Positions 27,013 to 35,710 of a stretch of 47,261 bases of DNA are shown piece by piece. Each line of letters starts with the position of its first letter. The first letter of the stretch is position 1. Position numbers and translations under genes: made by a program. Source of the DNA: Thermodesulfovibrionales bacterium. Its GTDB lineage: Bacteria > Nitrospirota > Thermodesulfovibrionia > Thermodesulfovibrionales > UBA9159. The notes beneath the pieces are model-generated. The model was given only the letters and a program-made list of their open reading frames with translations, did not search any database and was not told where the DNA came from. Where the stretch lies: assembly GCA_035686305.1 (NCBI GenBank), contig DASRZP010000037.1, positions 1-47,261 on the forward strand. Reading direction: 5' to 3'.

Positions 27013-28077
27013 CTAAACAGCGTTAATGATCTCTCCGGCCATCTCTTCAACAGAAAGGATCTTATCTGCTATACCGGCATCCACGACCGCCTTCGGCATG
27101 CCGTAAACAACGCAGGACTCCTCGTTCTGGGCAAAAATACGCCCCCCCGTCTTCTTCAGCGCCGTGAGCCCTTTCAACCCATCGTTCCCCATCCCCGTAA
27201 GGATCACGCCGAGGGACCTGCCTGGGAAATATTCCGCGACTGAAGACATCAGGGCATCCACAGACGGACGATAGATGAACTCCTCCTTCTCTTCCGAGAC
27301 ACTGATCACCGTCTCGATGCCTCTCCTCCTCGCCACCCTCATATGCCCACTGCCGGGAGCTATGAAGGCCACTCCCGCTTTCAGCGGCTCTCCATCCTCT
27401 GCCTCCTTGACGGTTATCTGGCTGAGTTGATTAAGCCTTTCGGCAAAGGGGCCGGTGAAGTTTGCCGGCATATGCTGGGCCACAACAACGGGGACAGGGA
27501 AGTCCTTTGGGAGTCTGGGAATGATCTCCTGAAGGGCACGGGGCCCTCCTGTCGAAGTGCCGATGGAGACGATGCTTATCCTACGTTCGCCGGTAGTCCT
27601 CACCTGCACTGGCTGGGAGACTTCGGCTGTCCTCGGCCTGTCCGATACCTTTGGAATTGCTCTTGTTGCCCTCCCCGGTATTCCCTTTCTTCCGAGATGT
27701 TTTACCTTTTCAATGAGTATTTCTTTCAGCTTCACAATGTTGATCGAGAGGTCCGAGAGGTTCTTTGGGATGAAGTCCACAGCCCCCAGATCAAGAGCAT
27801 CGAGCGTCACCTTTGCCCCTTCAGTGGTCAGGGAGCTGACCATAATCACAGGAAGGGGACTCGTCTCCATGATGTTCTTGAGGGCGGCGATGCCGTCCAT
27901 CCTCGGCATTTCCACATCCATGGTCACGATGTCCGGTTTCAGGCTCTTCACCTTTTCGATAGCCTCCATTCCGTCTCTCGCAGTCCCGATAATCGATATC
28001 TCGTGGTCCGACGACAGCATCGTGGAGAGGGCATTCCGCATAAAGGCAGAGTCATCGACAATAAGGACCTTTACCAT
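27013..28077 (-). CDS. cheB: Chemotaxis response regulator protein-glutamate methylesterase CheB
   Basis: This 354-residue protein removes methyl groups from (and deamidates) receptors for adaptation. The N-terminal receiver has the acidic pair Asp8/Asp9 and phosphorylation site Asp54 (TMDVEMPRMDG). A linker rich in Arg/Pro (about 130-165) leads to the methylesterase domain with the Ser-His-Asp triad in GTSTGGP (Ser), AQHMP (His) and GMGNDG (Asp). It starts at ATG 28077 with no visible Shine-Dalgarno; a perfect inverted repeat overlaps the start codon. It partners with cheR upstream. Confidence 0.95.
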   Translation of the reverse strand: MVKVLIVDDSAFMRNALSTMLSSDHEISIIGTARDGMEAIEKVKSLKPDIVTMDVEMPRMDGIAALKNIMETSPLPVIMVSSLTTEGAKVTLDALDLGAVDFIPKNLSDLSINIVKLKEILIEKVKHLGRKGIPGRATRAIPKVSDRPRTAEVSQPVQVRTTGERRISIVSIGTSTGGPRALQEIIPRLPKDFPVPVVVAQHMPANFTGPFAERLNQLSQITVKEAEDGEPLKAGVAFIAPGSGHMRVARRRGIETVISVSEEKEEFIYRPSVDALMSSVAEYFPGRSLGVILTGMGNDGLKGLTALKKTGGRIFAQNEESCVVYGMPKAVVDAGIADKILSVEEMAGEIINAV

Positions 28078-28090
28078 GTGATCGTCACAT
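28076..28090. promoter_or_regulatory. Inverted repeat overlapping the cheB start codon
   Basis: ATGTGA-TCG-TCACAT is a perfect 6+3+6 repeat; on the - strand its 3' arm includes the first bases of the cheB ATG. A hairpin here would hide the start codon in the RNA. The TGTGA/TCACA half-sites resemble CRP half-sites but the 3-base gap is too short for CRP. Confidence 0.35.
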
Positions 28091-28180
28091 TGAAAAGACC
28101 AATAATTGTATGGTTGATCCCTTCATTCCGCATTATCCCCCTATCCATTCTCTATCTCTTCGACCTTGAACCGTCCTGTC

Positions 28181-29377
28181 TTAAAACCCGAAGTCCTTCA
28201 AAAGGTCGTCGACATCAGACTGCGAAACTTGTTCGGGGTTGATCGCTTCCGCAGTCACTCCGTGCTCTATCTTGACGCCGAAGGTCGCTATCAGCTTCAC
28301 AAGCTCCTCCTCGATCTCGCTCACGAGCTTGATGACCTTCTTTATGGTCTGACCTGTCAGGTCCTGGAACGACTGGGTCGTCAGGATCTCGGTGAGATCA
28401 TCTTCGAGACTGTTCTTGAAGGTCTTCAGATAGGCAATCGCATCCTCAGGCTCCTTCAGTTTCCGTATCTGGGAGCTCAGTTCATCCATGCCGAGGGTGT
28501 ATTTTTCGACGATTCCCATCGTCTTATTTGCAGCATCCTCGGTCTTATCTATGACATACTTCAGCCTGTCGATGGCGCCCGGCATCTCAACATTCGCCAT
28601 GTCCTTGAGTCTCGGATCGATGGCCTCTTTGAAGCTCTTTATGGAGTCGTGCAATTTCCTCGTCACCCTGCCCACTTCGTTGAATATGCCGCTCTGTCCT
28701 TTTTTCAGGATATTTTCCATGGCATGATCGGCCTTTTCATAGTCACTGTTCCCAACAGCCTCTATGAAACTGACAAGGTCATCAAAGATCACATACCTCG
28801 GATCGCTCGAATCGATTCCCCTCTTCTCAAAAAAATCCCTGGCATCATGCAGCTCCTTTACTTTTATCTCTCCTGCCATGGTCTGGACGGTCTTGACAAC
28901 CTCGACCCTGTCGCTGCCGTCAGTCTCTTTCACGTCAATAACGACGTCCTCAAAGAGGCTCATGTCTTCTGATGGCAGGAGTTTCTTGGTATCGAGGAGC
29001 ACAACGAGTCTGTCCTCCAGCTTTGCGACACCCTCGATCTGCTCGACATTATCATTGAGGAACTTTTTCGGGTGCTCGATCGAAGATTCATCAATATTGA
29101 TAACACCCGTTATCCCGTCCACGAGTATGCCGAAGGTCATTCTGCCGCTCGCAACGACGATGATCTTGTTGCCCCTGTTCCCGTTGTCGCCAAGGTTGAC
29201 GAGCTTCTTGAGGTTGACGATCGGAATGACCGACCCCCTCAGGTTGGTGACTCCCTCGATATATTCCGGTGCCTGAGGCATTCTCGTTATGGCGGGCATG
29301 CTGACGATCTCCCGTACCTTCAGGATTGGTATCGTGTATTCGCTCGCATTGAGATGAAACCCTATATACTGCTCCAT
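28181..29377 (-). CDS. CheW-CheZ fusion protein (coupling domain plus CheY-P phosphatase domain)
   Basis: This 398-residue two-part chemotaxis protein begins with residues 1-140 as a full CheW domain (IGFHLNASEYTIPILKVREI; NLRGSVIPIVNLKKL; a later LLDTKKLL). Residues about 195-370 are a long helical CheZ domain containing SFQDLTGQTIKK; Asp339 and Gln343 in DLTGQ correspond to the E. coli CheZ catalytic pair Asp143/Gln147. The last residues SDVDDLLKDFGF match the CheZ C-terminal CheY-binding helix, joined by a flexible linker. The design would place CheY-P dephosphorylation at the receptor array. It starts behind AGGAGGAG, 11 bases after cheA. Confidence 0.85.
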   Translation of the reverse strand: MEQYIGFHLNASEYTIPILKVREIVSMPAITRMPQAPEYIEGVTNLRGSVIPIVNLKKLVNLGDNGNRGNKIIVVASGRMTFGILVDGITGVINIDESSIEHPKKFLNDNVEQIEGVAKLEDRLVVLLDTKKLLPSEDMSLFEDVVIDVKETDGSDRVEVVKTVQTMAGEIKVKELHDARDFFEKRGIDSSDPRYVIFDDLVSFIEAVGNSDYEKADHAMENILKKGQSGIFNEVGRVTRKLHDSIKSFKEAIDPRLKDMANVEMPGAIDRLKYVIDKTEDAANKTMGIVEKYTLGMDELSSQIRKLKEPEDAIAYLKTFKNSLEDDLTEILTTQSFQDLTGQTIKKVIKLVSEIEEELVKLIATFGVKIEHGVTAEAINPEQVSQSDVDDLLKDFGF

Positions 29378-29388
29378 GTCTCTCCTCC

Positions 29389-31152
29389 TTACAGGTTTTT
29401 TATTGCTCCGCTAACACTCCTCGCTATGCTCGCAAGATCGAGAATAAGGACTACTTTCCCTTCACCCGTTATCGTTGCGCCGAGGATATGAGAAGATGCC
29501 GTTTCAAGTCCGTCTATACTCTTTATCACAACCTCTTCTTGTCCGAGGAGCTCATCGACGGCAAGGCAGAACTGACTCTCCCCAATGGAAACGACCGTAG
29601 CGTAACGATATTCGGCGTCGGAGCCGGCAGGGTTGCCGAGGAGAGAGGACAATTCGAACAGGGGATTGACTCTCCCCCGGATGACAAGGACCTTCTGCCC
29701 CACAACATCATCGATCTCGCTCCTCGACACCTTCCGGATCTCCTCGACGGGTGCAAGGGGAATCGCGTAGTTCGACGTGCCGACCCGCACCATGAGGGCC
29801 TGCACGATCGCAAGGGTAAGAGGGATACTGATCCTGAAGGTGGATCCGGCATCCTTCTTCGATGCCACCTCGACATAGCCATTGAGCTTTGAAATGTTCG
29901 TCTTGACCACATCCATCCCGACGCCTCGGCCGCTCAGTTCTGTGGCGACATCGGACGTGGAAAACCCTGGCAGAAATATGAGGTTTATCGCAGACTCATC
30001 GGTCATCCTCTCGGCCTCTTCCCCGCTGATCAAAGCCTTTTCAAGGGCCTTCTTCTTCACCCTGTCTACATCGATACCCTTGCCGTCGTCAGAGACCTCG
30101 ATGACAATCTGGTTTCCCTTCTGGCAGGCGCTGATCGTGATCGTTCCCTTTTCAGGTTTTCCCTTGGCCAGTCTCACCTCTGTTGATTCGAGGCCGTGGT
30201 CTATCGCATTCCTGATGATATGCACCATGGGATCGCCTATCTGCTCAATGACCGTCTTGTCGACTTCTGTCTCTTCCCCGGAGATCAGGAGCTCAACCTG
30301 CTTGCCGAGGGGACCTGCAATGTCTCTTACGAGGCGGGGGAATTTGCCGAAGACCTTTTTGATCGGCTGCATCCTCATCCGCATGACGGCGAGCTGCATA
30401 TCAGACGTTACAAGATCAAGGAAGTTCACGGTATCCGTGAGGTTCTCGACGTGGACATCATCGGAGAATTTCGTCTCGAGGTAGTTCACAATATTGAGGA
30501 GTCTGTTACGGACCATGACGACCTCTCCCGTCAGGTCCATAACGTTGTCGATCCTGTTGATATCGACCCTCAGCGTCTGGAGCGATTCCTTTCGCTCAGC
30601 CACCGTCTTCTCACCACCAGTTTCGGCGGCCGGTTGCGGGGCCACCCCTTTCTTCGTTTCCACCGGGACGTCGACAAGCTCTCTCCCTTTCTCTTTTTCG
30701 ACTTCAGGGAGTATCTTCGCTGATCCGGGGGGATCAATGGTCTCAGGATGTCCGCCTGGCTCCTGGGCCTTCTTCAGAGCCTCTTCCAGTTCGTTAACCA
30801 GCGGTACCGTATCTTCCTCTATGCCGTCCTTCAGCTTGATATGCTGGATGAGGAGTCGCAGCATGTCTACACTCTTGAGGATCACATCCATGAGGTACCG
30901 CGACAGAGATATCTCGTTTTCCCTCAACTTTTTCATGATATTCTCTGCGCTGTGGGCAACATCGACGATATGCTGAAACCCGAGGAACCCGGCAGCACCC
31001 TTGAGCGTATGCATGCTCCTGAATATGTCATTGAGCATCTCTTTGTCGTACCCTTTTGTCTCAAACTCGACAAAGAGGGGATCTATCTTGTCGAGGGACT
31101 CTTCTGCCTCAGTGATAAAGTCGGCTATGATTTCTTCCATTTCATCCGGCAT
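29389..31152 (-). CDS. cheA: Chemotaxis histidine kinase CheA
   Basis: This 587-residue kinase autophosphorylates and passes phosphate to CheY/CheB. Domains are an Hpt/P1 (1-125, phospho-site His48 in MHTLKGAAGFLG), a Pro/Glu/Lys-rich linker (about 130-190), the P3 dimer helices (about 190-265), the P4 ATPase (N box with IIRNAIDHGLE, DDGKGI at 355-360, GRGVGMD at 408-414) and a P5 CheW-like domain (about 450-587). No folded P2 (CheY/CheB docking) domain is visible, so the protein is shorter than E. coli CheA (654). It follows cheY after 85 bases and precedes the CheW-CheZ gene. Confidence 0.95.
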   Translation of the reverse strand: MPDEMEEIIADFITEAEESLDKIDPLFVEFETKGYDKEMLNDIFRSMHTLKGAAGFLGFQHIVDVAHSAENIMKKLRENEISLSRYLMDVILKSVDMLRLLIQHIKLKDGIEEDTVPLVNELEEALKKAQEPGGHPETIDPPGSAKILPEVEKEKGRELVDVPVETKKGVAPQPAAETGGEKTVAERKESLQTLRVDINRIDNVMDLTGEVVMVRNRLLNIVNYLETKFSDDVHVENLTDTVNFLDLVTSDMQLAVMRMRMQPIKKVFGKFPRLVRDIAGPLGKQVELLISGEETEVDKTVIEQIGDPMVHIIRNAIDHGLESTEVRLAKGKPEKGTITISACQKGNQIVIEVSDDGKGIDVDRVKKKALEKALISGEEAERMTDESAINLIFLPGFSTSDVATELSGRGVGMDVVKTNISKLNGYVEVASKKDAGSTFRISIPLTLAIVQALMVRVGTSNYAIPLAPVEEIRKVSRSEIDDVVGQKVLVIRGRVNPLFELSSLLGNPAGSDAEYRYATVVSIGESQFCLAVDELLGQEEVVIKSIDGLETASSHILGATITGEGKVVLILDLASIARSVSGAIKNL

Positions 31153-31237
31153 ATCCTACTCCTCAGGAAGATCGAGACTACGGTCAAGTTAAGAATGGCT
31201 TCTTTCTGCCTTAACCGTACTTCTCAACCTTATTCCT

Positions 31238-31627
31238 TTATTTCCCCAGTTTCTCGAAGATCTTGTCCATCTTCTCCTTTAAGACCTCAGCGGTAAAGGG
31301 TTTGACGATATAATTGTTCACCCCTGCCTTGATAGCCTCGACGACCTTCTCTTTTTCGGCCTCGGCGGTGACCATGAGGACGGGGAGAGCCTTTAATTCA
31401 GGATCACTCCGTACCTTCTTGAGCAGTTCGAGTCCGTCCATGTTCGGCATGTTCCAGTCGGACACGACAAAGCCGAAGGCATCGTTCTTGAGCTTTGTAT
31501 AAGCCTGGAGACCGTCTTCCGCCTCTTCAATATTCTCGTACCCTAACTGTTTGAGGATGTTCTTCACGATCCTTCTCATCGTCGAAAAATCATCAATGAC
31601 AAGGATCTTCATTTTGAGATCAGGCAT
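31238..31627 (-). CDS. cheY: Chemotaxis response regulator CheY
   Basis: This 129-residue receiver-only protein has the same length as E. coli CheY. The phospho-site is Asp57 ([12 protein letters not shown]), acidic residues are Asp12/Asp13, the conserved Thr is in MVTAEA and the Lys in VKPFT. The SDWNMP sequence is the CheY hallmark. I start at ATG 31627, 7 bases after AAGGAGGT; it overlaps the preceding regulator gene by 8 bases. CheY-P should bind the N-terminal peptide of FliM encoded in the same window and be dephosphorylated by the CheZ domain at 28181-29377. Confidence 0.94.
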   Translation of the reverse strand: MPDLKMKILVIDDFSTMRRIVKNILKQLGYENIEEAEDGLQAYTKLKNDAFGFVVSDWNMPNMDGLELLKKVRSDPELKALPVLMVTAEAEKEKVVEAIKAGVNNYIVKPFTAEVLKEKMDKIFEKLGK

Positions 31628-32012
31628 GGGAAGCACCTCCTTTTTCAAACAAGCTTTTCAGGATCTCTTTAATGTTTTGCGTAACCATATCTGCAGTGAC
31701 CGGTTTTACGAGATACCGATTTGTACCCGCTGCAAAGGCCCGCTCCCGTTCTTCGGGGTCTGCCTCTGTCGTGACCATGAGAATGGGAACGTCCTGCCAA
31801 TGGGGATCGGCCCTGAGGGACTTCACCAGCTCAATGCCGTCCATATACGGCATGTTTAGATCGGTTATGATCATATTGACGGCATTCGTCGCCAGTTTTT
31901 CAAGGGCATCAAGTCCATTTTCTGCAAAGACCATCTCGAACCCCTTTGACTTCAGATAGATACCGAGCAGCTTCCTTGTCGTCTGGCAGTCATCAACGAT
32001 CATGATCTTCAT
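31620..32012 (-). CDS. Single-domain response regulator (second CheY-like protein)
   Basis: This 130-residue receiver has Asp7/Asp8, phospho-site Asp51 ([11 protein letters not shown]), Thr in [12 protein letters not shown] and Lys in VKPVTADM. It lacks an output domain and differs from canonical CheY in the DLNMP motif. It is translated just before cheY (8-base overlap) and after cheR. It may act as a phosphate sink or have a separate target; the role is not readable from sequence. Confidence 0.9.
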   Translation of the reverse strand: MKIMIVDDCQTTRKLLGIYLKSKGFEMVFAENGLDALEKLATNAVNMIITDLNMPYMDGIELVKSLRADPHWQDVPILMVTTEADPEERERAFAAGTNRYLVKPVTADMVTQNIKEILKSLFEKGGASHA

Positions 32013-32121
32013 GGCAGCACCTCAAGAACGAAGAAAGACTGGGCTGAAGTGATGGTTGAGGGCCAACTCCCCATTCCCCTTTGCACGCCCTCGTCCGTGA
32101 CTTTACCCTCTTCCTTCAGCA

Positions 32122-32937
32122 TTATATCCTCTGGTAAACGATCACTTTGTTGATAATGGTGGGCTTGAATGCCCGGGTCAGGTTATGGAGGCTCTCGGAC
32201 GCGCCGATGAAGAGAAAGCCGCCCGGCCTCAGGCTGTCGTATAACAGTGAAATCACCTTCTGCTTTGCCTTGTCGTCAAAGTAGATGAGAACATTCCGGC
32301 AGAATATGATGTCAAGGTTTCTCATGGACGGCAGTCTCTTTTCATCCGTAAGATTTATGTTCATGAACTTGACGGAATTCCTTATCGATGGTTCGAGTTC
32401 GTAGGACTGGCCATTCGCCTTGAAATATTTCTTGAGATAGGGCTCAGGCACATTTCTCACCGAGTAAGAGCCATAGACAGCCTTCCTGGCAGACATGAGA
32501 ACCCCGTCGCTGATATCAGAAGCAAAGATCTCTGCCCTGACGTCGGCTCTCTTCTCCCTGAGGAGGAGGGTAATGGTGTACGGCTCCTCTCCTGTCGAAC
32601 ATGCGGCAGACCATATCTGCAATCCCTTCGTACCCTTGTATTTCAGCACCTCCGGGATGACGACCTCGGTGAAGATATCGAATTGTTGTTGCTCCCTGAA
32701 GAAGAATGTCTCGTTCGTCGTTATCGCATCGTAGAGTCTCGCAAGCTCATCACCGCAGTTGTTATAGCGGATGCGATAGAGGTAGTCCTCAAAACTGTTG
32801 AGGTTGTTCTCTTGAACCCTTTTCAACAACCTGTTTTCAAGGAGATACTTCTTCATGTCGGGGACGTAAATGCCGCTTTTTTCATAGATGAAATCCCGCA
32901 GTTGCCTGAATGTCGTATCCTGAAGAACAATGTTCAT
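32122..32937 (-). CDS. cheR: Chemotaxis protein methyltransferase CheR
   Basis: This 271-residue SAM-dependent methyltransferase methylates receptor glutamates for adaptation. The N-terminal helical domain (1-75) ends in TTNETFFFRE (73-82). The SAM site is WSAACSTGEEPYT (109-121), then ASDIS, and DIIFCRNVLIYFD followed by LRPGGFLFIGASESL. No tetratricopeptide or extra domain is attached. The ribosome site is weak (AAGGG). It lies 36 bases after the HEAT-repeat gene and is presumably in the sigma-28-driven transcript. Confidence 0.95.
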   Translation of the reverse strand: MNIVLQDTTFRQLRDFIYEKSGIYVPDMKKYLLENRLLKRVQENNLNSFEDYLYRIRYNNCGDELARLYDAITTNETFFFREQQQFDIFTEVVIPEVLKYKGTKGLQIWSAACSTGEEPYTITLLLREKRADVRAEIFASDISDGVLMSARKAVYGSYSVRNVPEPYLKKYFKANGQSYELEPSIRNSVKFMNINLTDEKRLPSMRNLDIIFCRNVLIYFDDKAKQKVISLLYDSLRPGGFLFIGASESLHNLTRAFKPTIINKVIVYQRI

Positions 32938-32973
32938 AACCCTTGTTGTCTCAGCCTCGTCATGTCCTCTGAT

Positions 32974-34842
32974 CTAATCCCCCGCATACCGCAACCCTTG
33001 AATCGCCTCACAGGCCTTTTCTCGAACGGCTTCCACGCCGTGGTTTGTCAATGAACTGAGGATGCTGAACGCCTCTCTCCCGCCGATGCGGGATATGGCA
33101 GCGATGGCAGAGAGGACAACGGGTAGGCTTCCGTCTTCGACCATGGGGATGAGATTATTGATCATATCTTTCCTGAAGGACTCCCCTAAGGCATTGACTG
33201 CGGACATCCTTACCCACTGGTCATCATCGGCGAGAGCCGACTTGATCTCATCATGGTAGCAGTTGTGCTCGCTCATCGCCGCGATCGCCGCCTTCCTCAC
33301 CTCAGGTTCGGCGGCACGCATCGCCCAGGCGAGTCGGCCGCAAACCCTTTCGTCCTGTATCTTCCCAAGTCCGGTGAGAGCAGCCACCCTGACCGAAAGG
33401 TCTCTATCTTCCAATAATGAGAGAAGGATATCAACATCCTCTGAGCATTTCCCGATAACCTCCTTGACAAACCCGTCAAATTCATGAAGATGGCAAGAGA
33501 GGGCCGCCGGATCTATCATGAGGAGTGCCCTGACCGCCTCTTCTTTTACGTCCGCGTACCTTTCTGCAAGCAGGAGTTTCAGAATGGGTTCAAAGGAAGC
33601 CCTGTCACCAATCCTGCCGAGTGCGGCCACTGCCATCCTCCTGACGTGTCCATCATAATCATCGATAGCATCGACGAGCGTATCCTTTATCTCTTTCTCA
33701 CCTATCTCGAGGAGGGCCCTCATGCTTGCCCTCCTCACGTCCCTCACGTCTCCTTCAAAGAACCGTATAAGGTGAGGTACTGCTTCAGTGCACCTCAAAT
33801 CCCCTATCACCTCGATCGCTATGGCCTTTCCCCGGTATTTGAGCGACGGGTTGTTCAGAACAGCGATGAGGGATTCTGAACAGCCAAAGCTCCGAAGGGC
33901 TTCCTTGATATGGAGCAACCTCTCTTCATTCTCAGGCTCAGAGGGATCGAGGGAGCCGGCCATGTCGATCAGGGGATAGATGGCCCTCGTTTCCTGCAGC
34001 GCTACGAGACCTTTGAGGGCGATGCGTTTATCCTCCCAGTCTCCGGACGTGAACATTTCAAGGAGCATTTCCGGTCCCCCGGGCACGGAAGGAGTGACCC
34101 CTATCTGGATCAGACTCTTGAGCGTTGCCTCTTTTTCAAATCCTTCTGCCTTTGTCATGTGGTTGATGAGGGCATCGGCTGACCTTGTCATTCCTATCTT
34201 GCCTAGGGTCTCTATTGCAGCATATCTCAGGGCATCTGAAGGACTTTCGAGCAGCTTCTCGATGGACTCAAGGGACGACTCATGATACATCGCTGCCAGC
34301 GATTCTATGGCTGAGAAACATACCCATTCATCATCCCCCAGTGCGGCGATGAGTTGCGGCAAAGCGTCCCGATATTGGAGAACTCCGATCACCTTTGCAG
34401 CAGATGCCCGGACATTCGGATTGGGGTCATGTTGGAGAAGGTTGGCGATCTCAGGGCAATAATCACACTCCCTGATTTCACCGATAAGATCGAGGGCAAA
34501 TTTACGCACGTCAGGGTCCTTGTCCCTGAGGAAGGAGACAAAGAGGGGGACGGCAGGTGCGCCGATCTCCTTCAGGATGATTGTTGCCGTGTTCCTGAGG
34601 AATGCATCCTCCCTGAGGAGGGGCAGGACCATGTACGCCGTGACCTCGCCTCCCAGAGATATGAGAGAACGCATGGCAGCATCCTGGACTCCAGCGTTTT
34701 CATCCTTCAAGGCCTTGATCAAGGGATAAATCGCTCTTTCGTCACTTTTCGCCAGCGCCTCTGCAGCGGACCTCCTTTTTGACGCGTTGTGATGAGAAAG
34801 GTCCCTAATGAGTCGCACGAGTCTTTTGGATTGAATCATCAT
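32974..34842 (-). CDS. HEAT-repeat protein in the chemotaxis operon
   Basis: This 622-residue protein is made almost wholly of HEAT/PBS-lyase-type helical repeats of about 30-38 residues, from residue about 8 to the end (for example 'DERAIYPLIKALKDENAGVQ', 'DPDVRKFALDLIGEI', 'DDEWVCFSAIESLAAM'). There is no signal peptide and no membrane helix, so it is cytoplasmic. Such superhelices bind proteins. It is the first gene after a near-perfect sigma-28 promoter and leads into cheR, which suggests a role in chemotaxis or the motor; no function is established. Two ATGs are adjacent (34842 and 34839); GAGGAGA spacing favours the second. Confidence 0.85.
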   Translation of the reverse strand: MMIQSKRLVRLIRDLSHHNASKRRSAAEALAKSDERAIYPLIKALKDENAGVQDAAMRSLISLGGEVTAYMVLPLLREDAFLRNTATIILKEIGAPAVPLFVSFLRDKDPDVRKFALDLIGEIRECDYCPEIANLLQHDPNPNVRASAAKVIGVLQYRDALPQLIAALGDDEWVCFSAIESLAAMYHESSLESIEKLLESPSDALRYAAIETLGKIGMTRSADALINHMTKAEGFEKEATLKSLIQIGVTPSVPGGPEMLLEMFTSGDWEDKRIALKGLVALQETRAIYPLIDMAGSLDPSEPENEERLLHIKEALRSFGCSESLIAVLNNPSLKYRGKAIAIEVIGDLRCTEAVPHLIRFFEGDVRDVRRASMRALLEIGEKEIKDTLVDAIDDYDGHVRRMAVAALGRIGDRASFEPILKLLLAERYADVKEEAVRALLMIDPAALSCHLHEFDGFVKEVIGKCSEDVDILLSLLEDRDLSVRVAALTGLGKIQDERVCGRLAWAMRAAEPEVRKAAIAAMSEHNCYHDEIKSALADDDQWVRMSAVNALGESFRKDMINNLIPMVEDGSLPVVLSAIAAISRIGGREAFSILSSLTNHGVEAVREKACEAIQGLRYAGD

Positions 34843-34860
34843 ATCTCCTCGGTACTATAC

Positions 34861-34887
34861 TTATCGGCGTCTCATGAGAATTCTTTA
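34861..34887 (-). promoter_or_regulatory. Sigma-28 (FliA) promoter of the HEAT-cheR-cheY-cheA operon
   Basis: On the - strand TAAA-N15-GCCGATAA is a full match to the E. coli FliA core. It lies 52 bases after the fliA stop and 18 bases before the HEAT gene, whose ribosome site falls in the short leader. FliA made just upstream would drive this chemotaxis operon. Confidence 0.8.
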
Positions 34888-34939
34888 ACAGGCCATGGCT
34901 TGGAGAAAGGTCCCGGAACTATTGCCTTTCCCTTCTTTC

Positions 34940-35665
34940 TCACAGGTCTACCTTTGCCTTCAGCCTCATGAGTGCCTGATTGTGGATCTGCGACACCCTC
35001 CCCTCGGTAAGGTTCATCACATTTCCTATTTCCTTCATCGTCATCTCTTCCCAATAGTAGAGGGAGAGTATTATCTGTTCCTTCTCAGGGAGTTCGCTGA
35101 TGACCCGGGCTAGGGCCTCCTTTTTTCTGTTCTCTTCGCAGATCTCAAGCGGGGTTTTGGCGTCGGGATCGGATATGCATTCTATCACATCGAGGCCGTT
35201 TTCATCATTCGCCCTGTCCCCAAAATCCTCAAACCTCACGGACACCTTAACATTTGCACTCTGGAGTATCCGGTAGTACTCGTTGAGAGGAATCTCAAGT
35301 CTTTCCGCTACCTCTTCGCCCTCAGGAGAACGACCGAGCTCCCTTTCGAGGGTGAGATATGCTGACTTAACGCTGTCGATCTTCTTCTTCACGTTCTTGG
35401 GAATCCAGTCATGGGCCCGCAGTTCGTCGAGCATCGCGCCCCTTATGCGGTACTCGGCAAAGGTGCTGAGTTTCACCCCATTGTCCTTATATCTGCCCAG
35501 TGCATCGAGGAGCCCCATGACACCGACGCTGATGAGATCCTGAACGGTCAGCTGAGGGGGCAGCCTCCATGTGAGTCGATAGGCGGTATACTTGATGAAT
35601 GGGAGAAAGTCATTGATAATACGCTCCTTCTCCTCTTCCTTCAGTCTTTCCTTCGTTGCGACCAT
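34940..35665 (-). CDS. fliA: Flagellar RNA polymerase sigma factor FliA (sigma-28)
   Basis: This 241-residue sigma factor directs late flagellar and chemotaxis transcription. Region 2 (about 18-95, with DLISVGVMGLLDALGRY and FAEYRIRGAMLDELRAHDWIP) is typical FliA/WhiG; region 3 (about 95-155) and region 4 with EMTMKEIGNVMNLTEGRVSQIHNQAL (helix-turn-helix) follow. I start at ATG 35665, with GGTGAGG just before; a GTG at 35674 is possible. It follows flhG after 45 bases. A strong FliA promoter lies directly downstream. Confidence 0.94.
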   Translation of the reverse strand: MVATKERLKEEEKERIINDFLPFIKYTAYRLTWRLPPQLTVQDLISVGVMGLLDALGRYKDNGVKLSTFAEYRIRGAMLDELRAHDWIPKNVKKKIDSVKSAYLTLERELGRSPEGEEVAERLEIPLNEYYRILQSANVKVSVRFEDFGDRANDENGLDVIECISDPDAKTPLEICEENRKKEALARVISELPEKEQIILSLYYWEEMTMKEIGNVMNLTEGRVSQIHNQALMRLKAKVDL

Positions 35666-35710
35666 TTTCCTCACCTTCCTTGGTTATAGGGCATCGAATA
35701 TTGCCCTCGG

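Noticed and set aside
27343-28242. 299-codon + strand frame opposite cheB
   Set aside because: Antisense to an intact CheB with all catalytic motifs; no domain or ribosome site.
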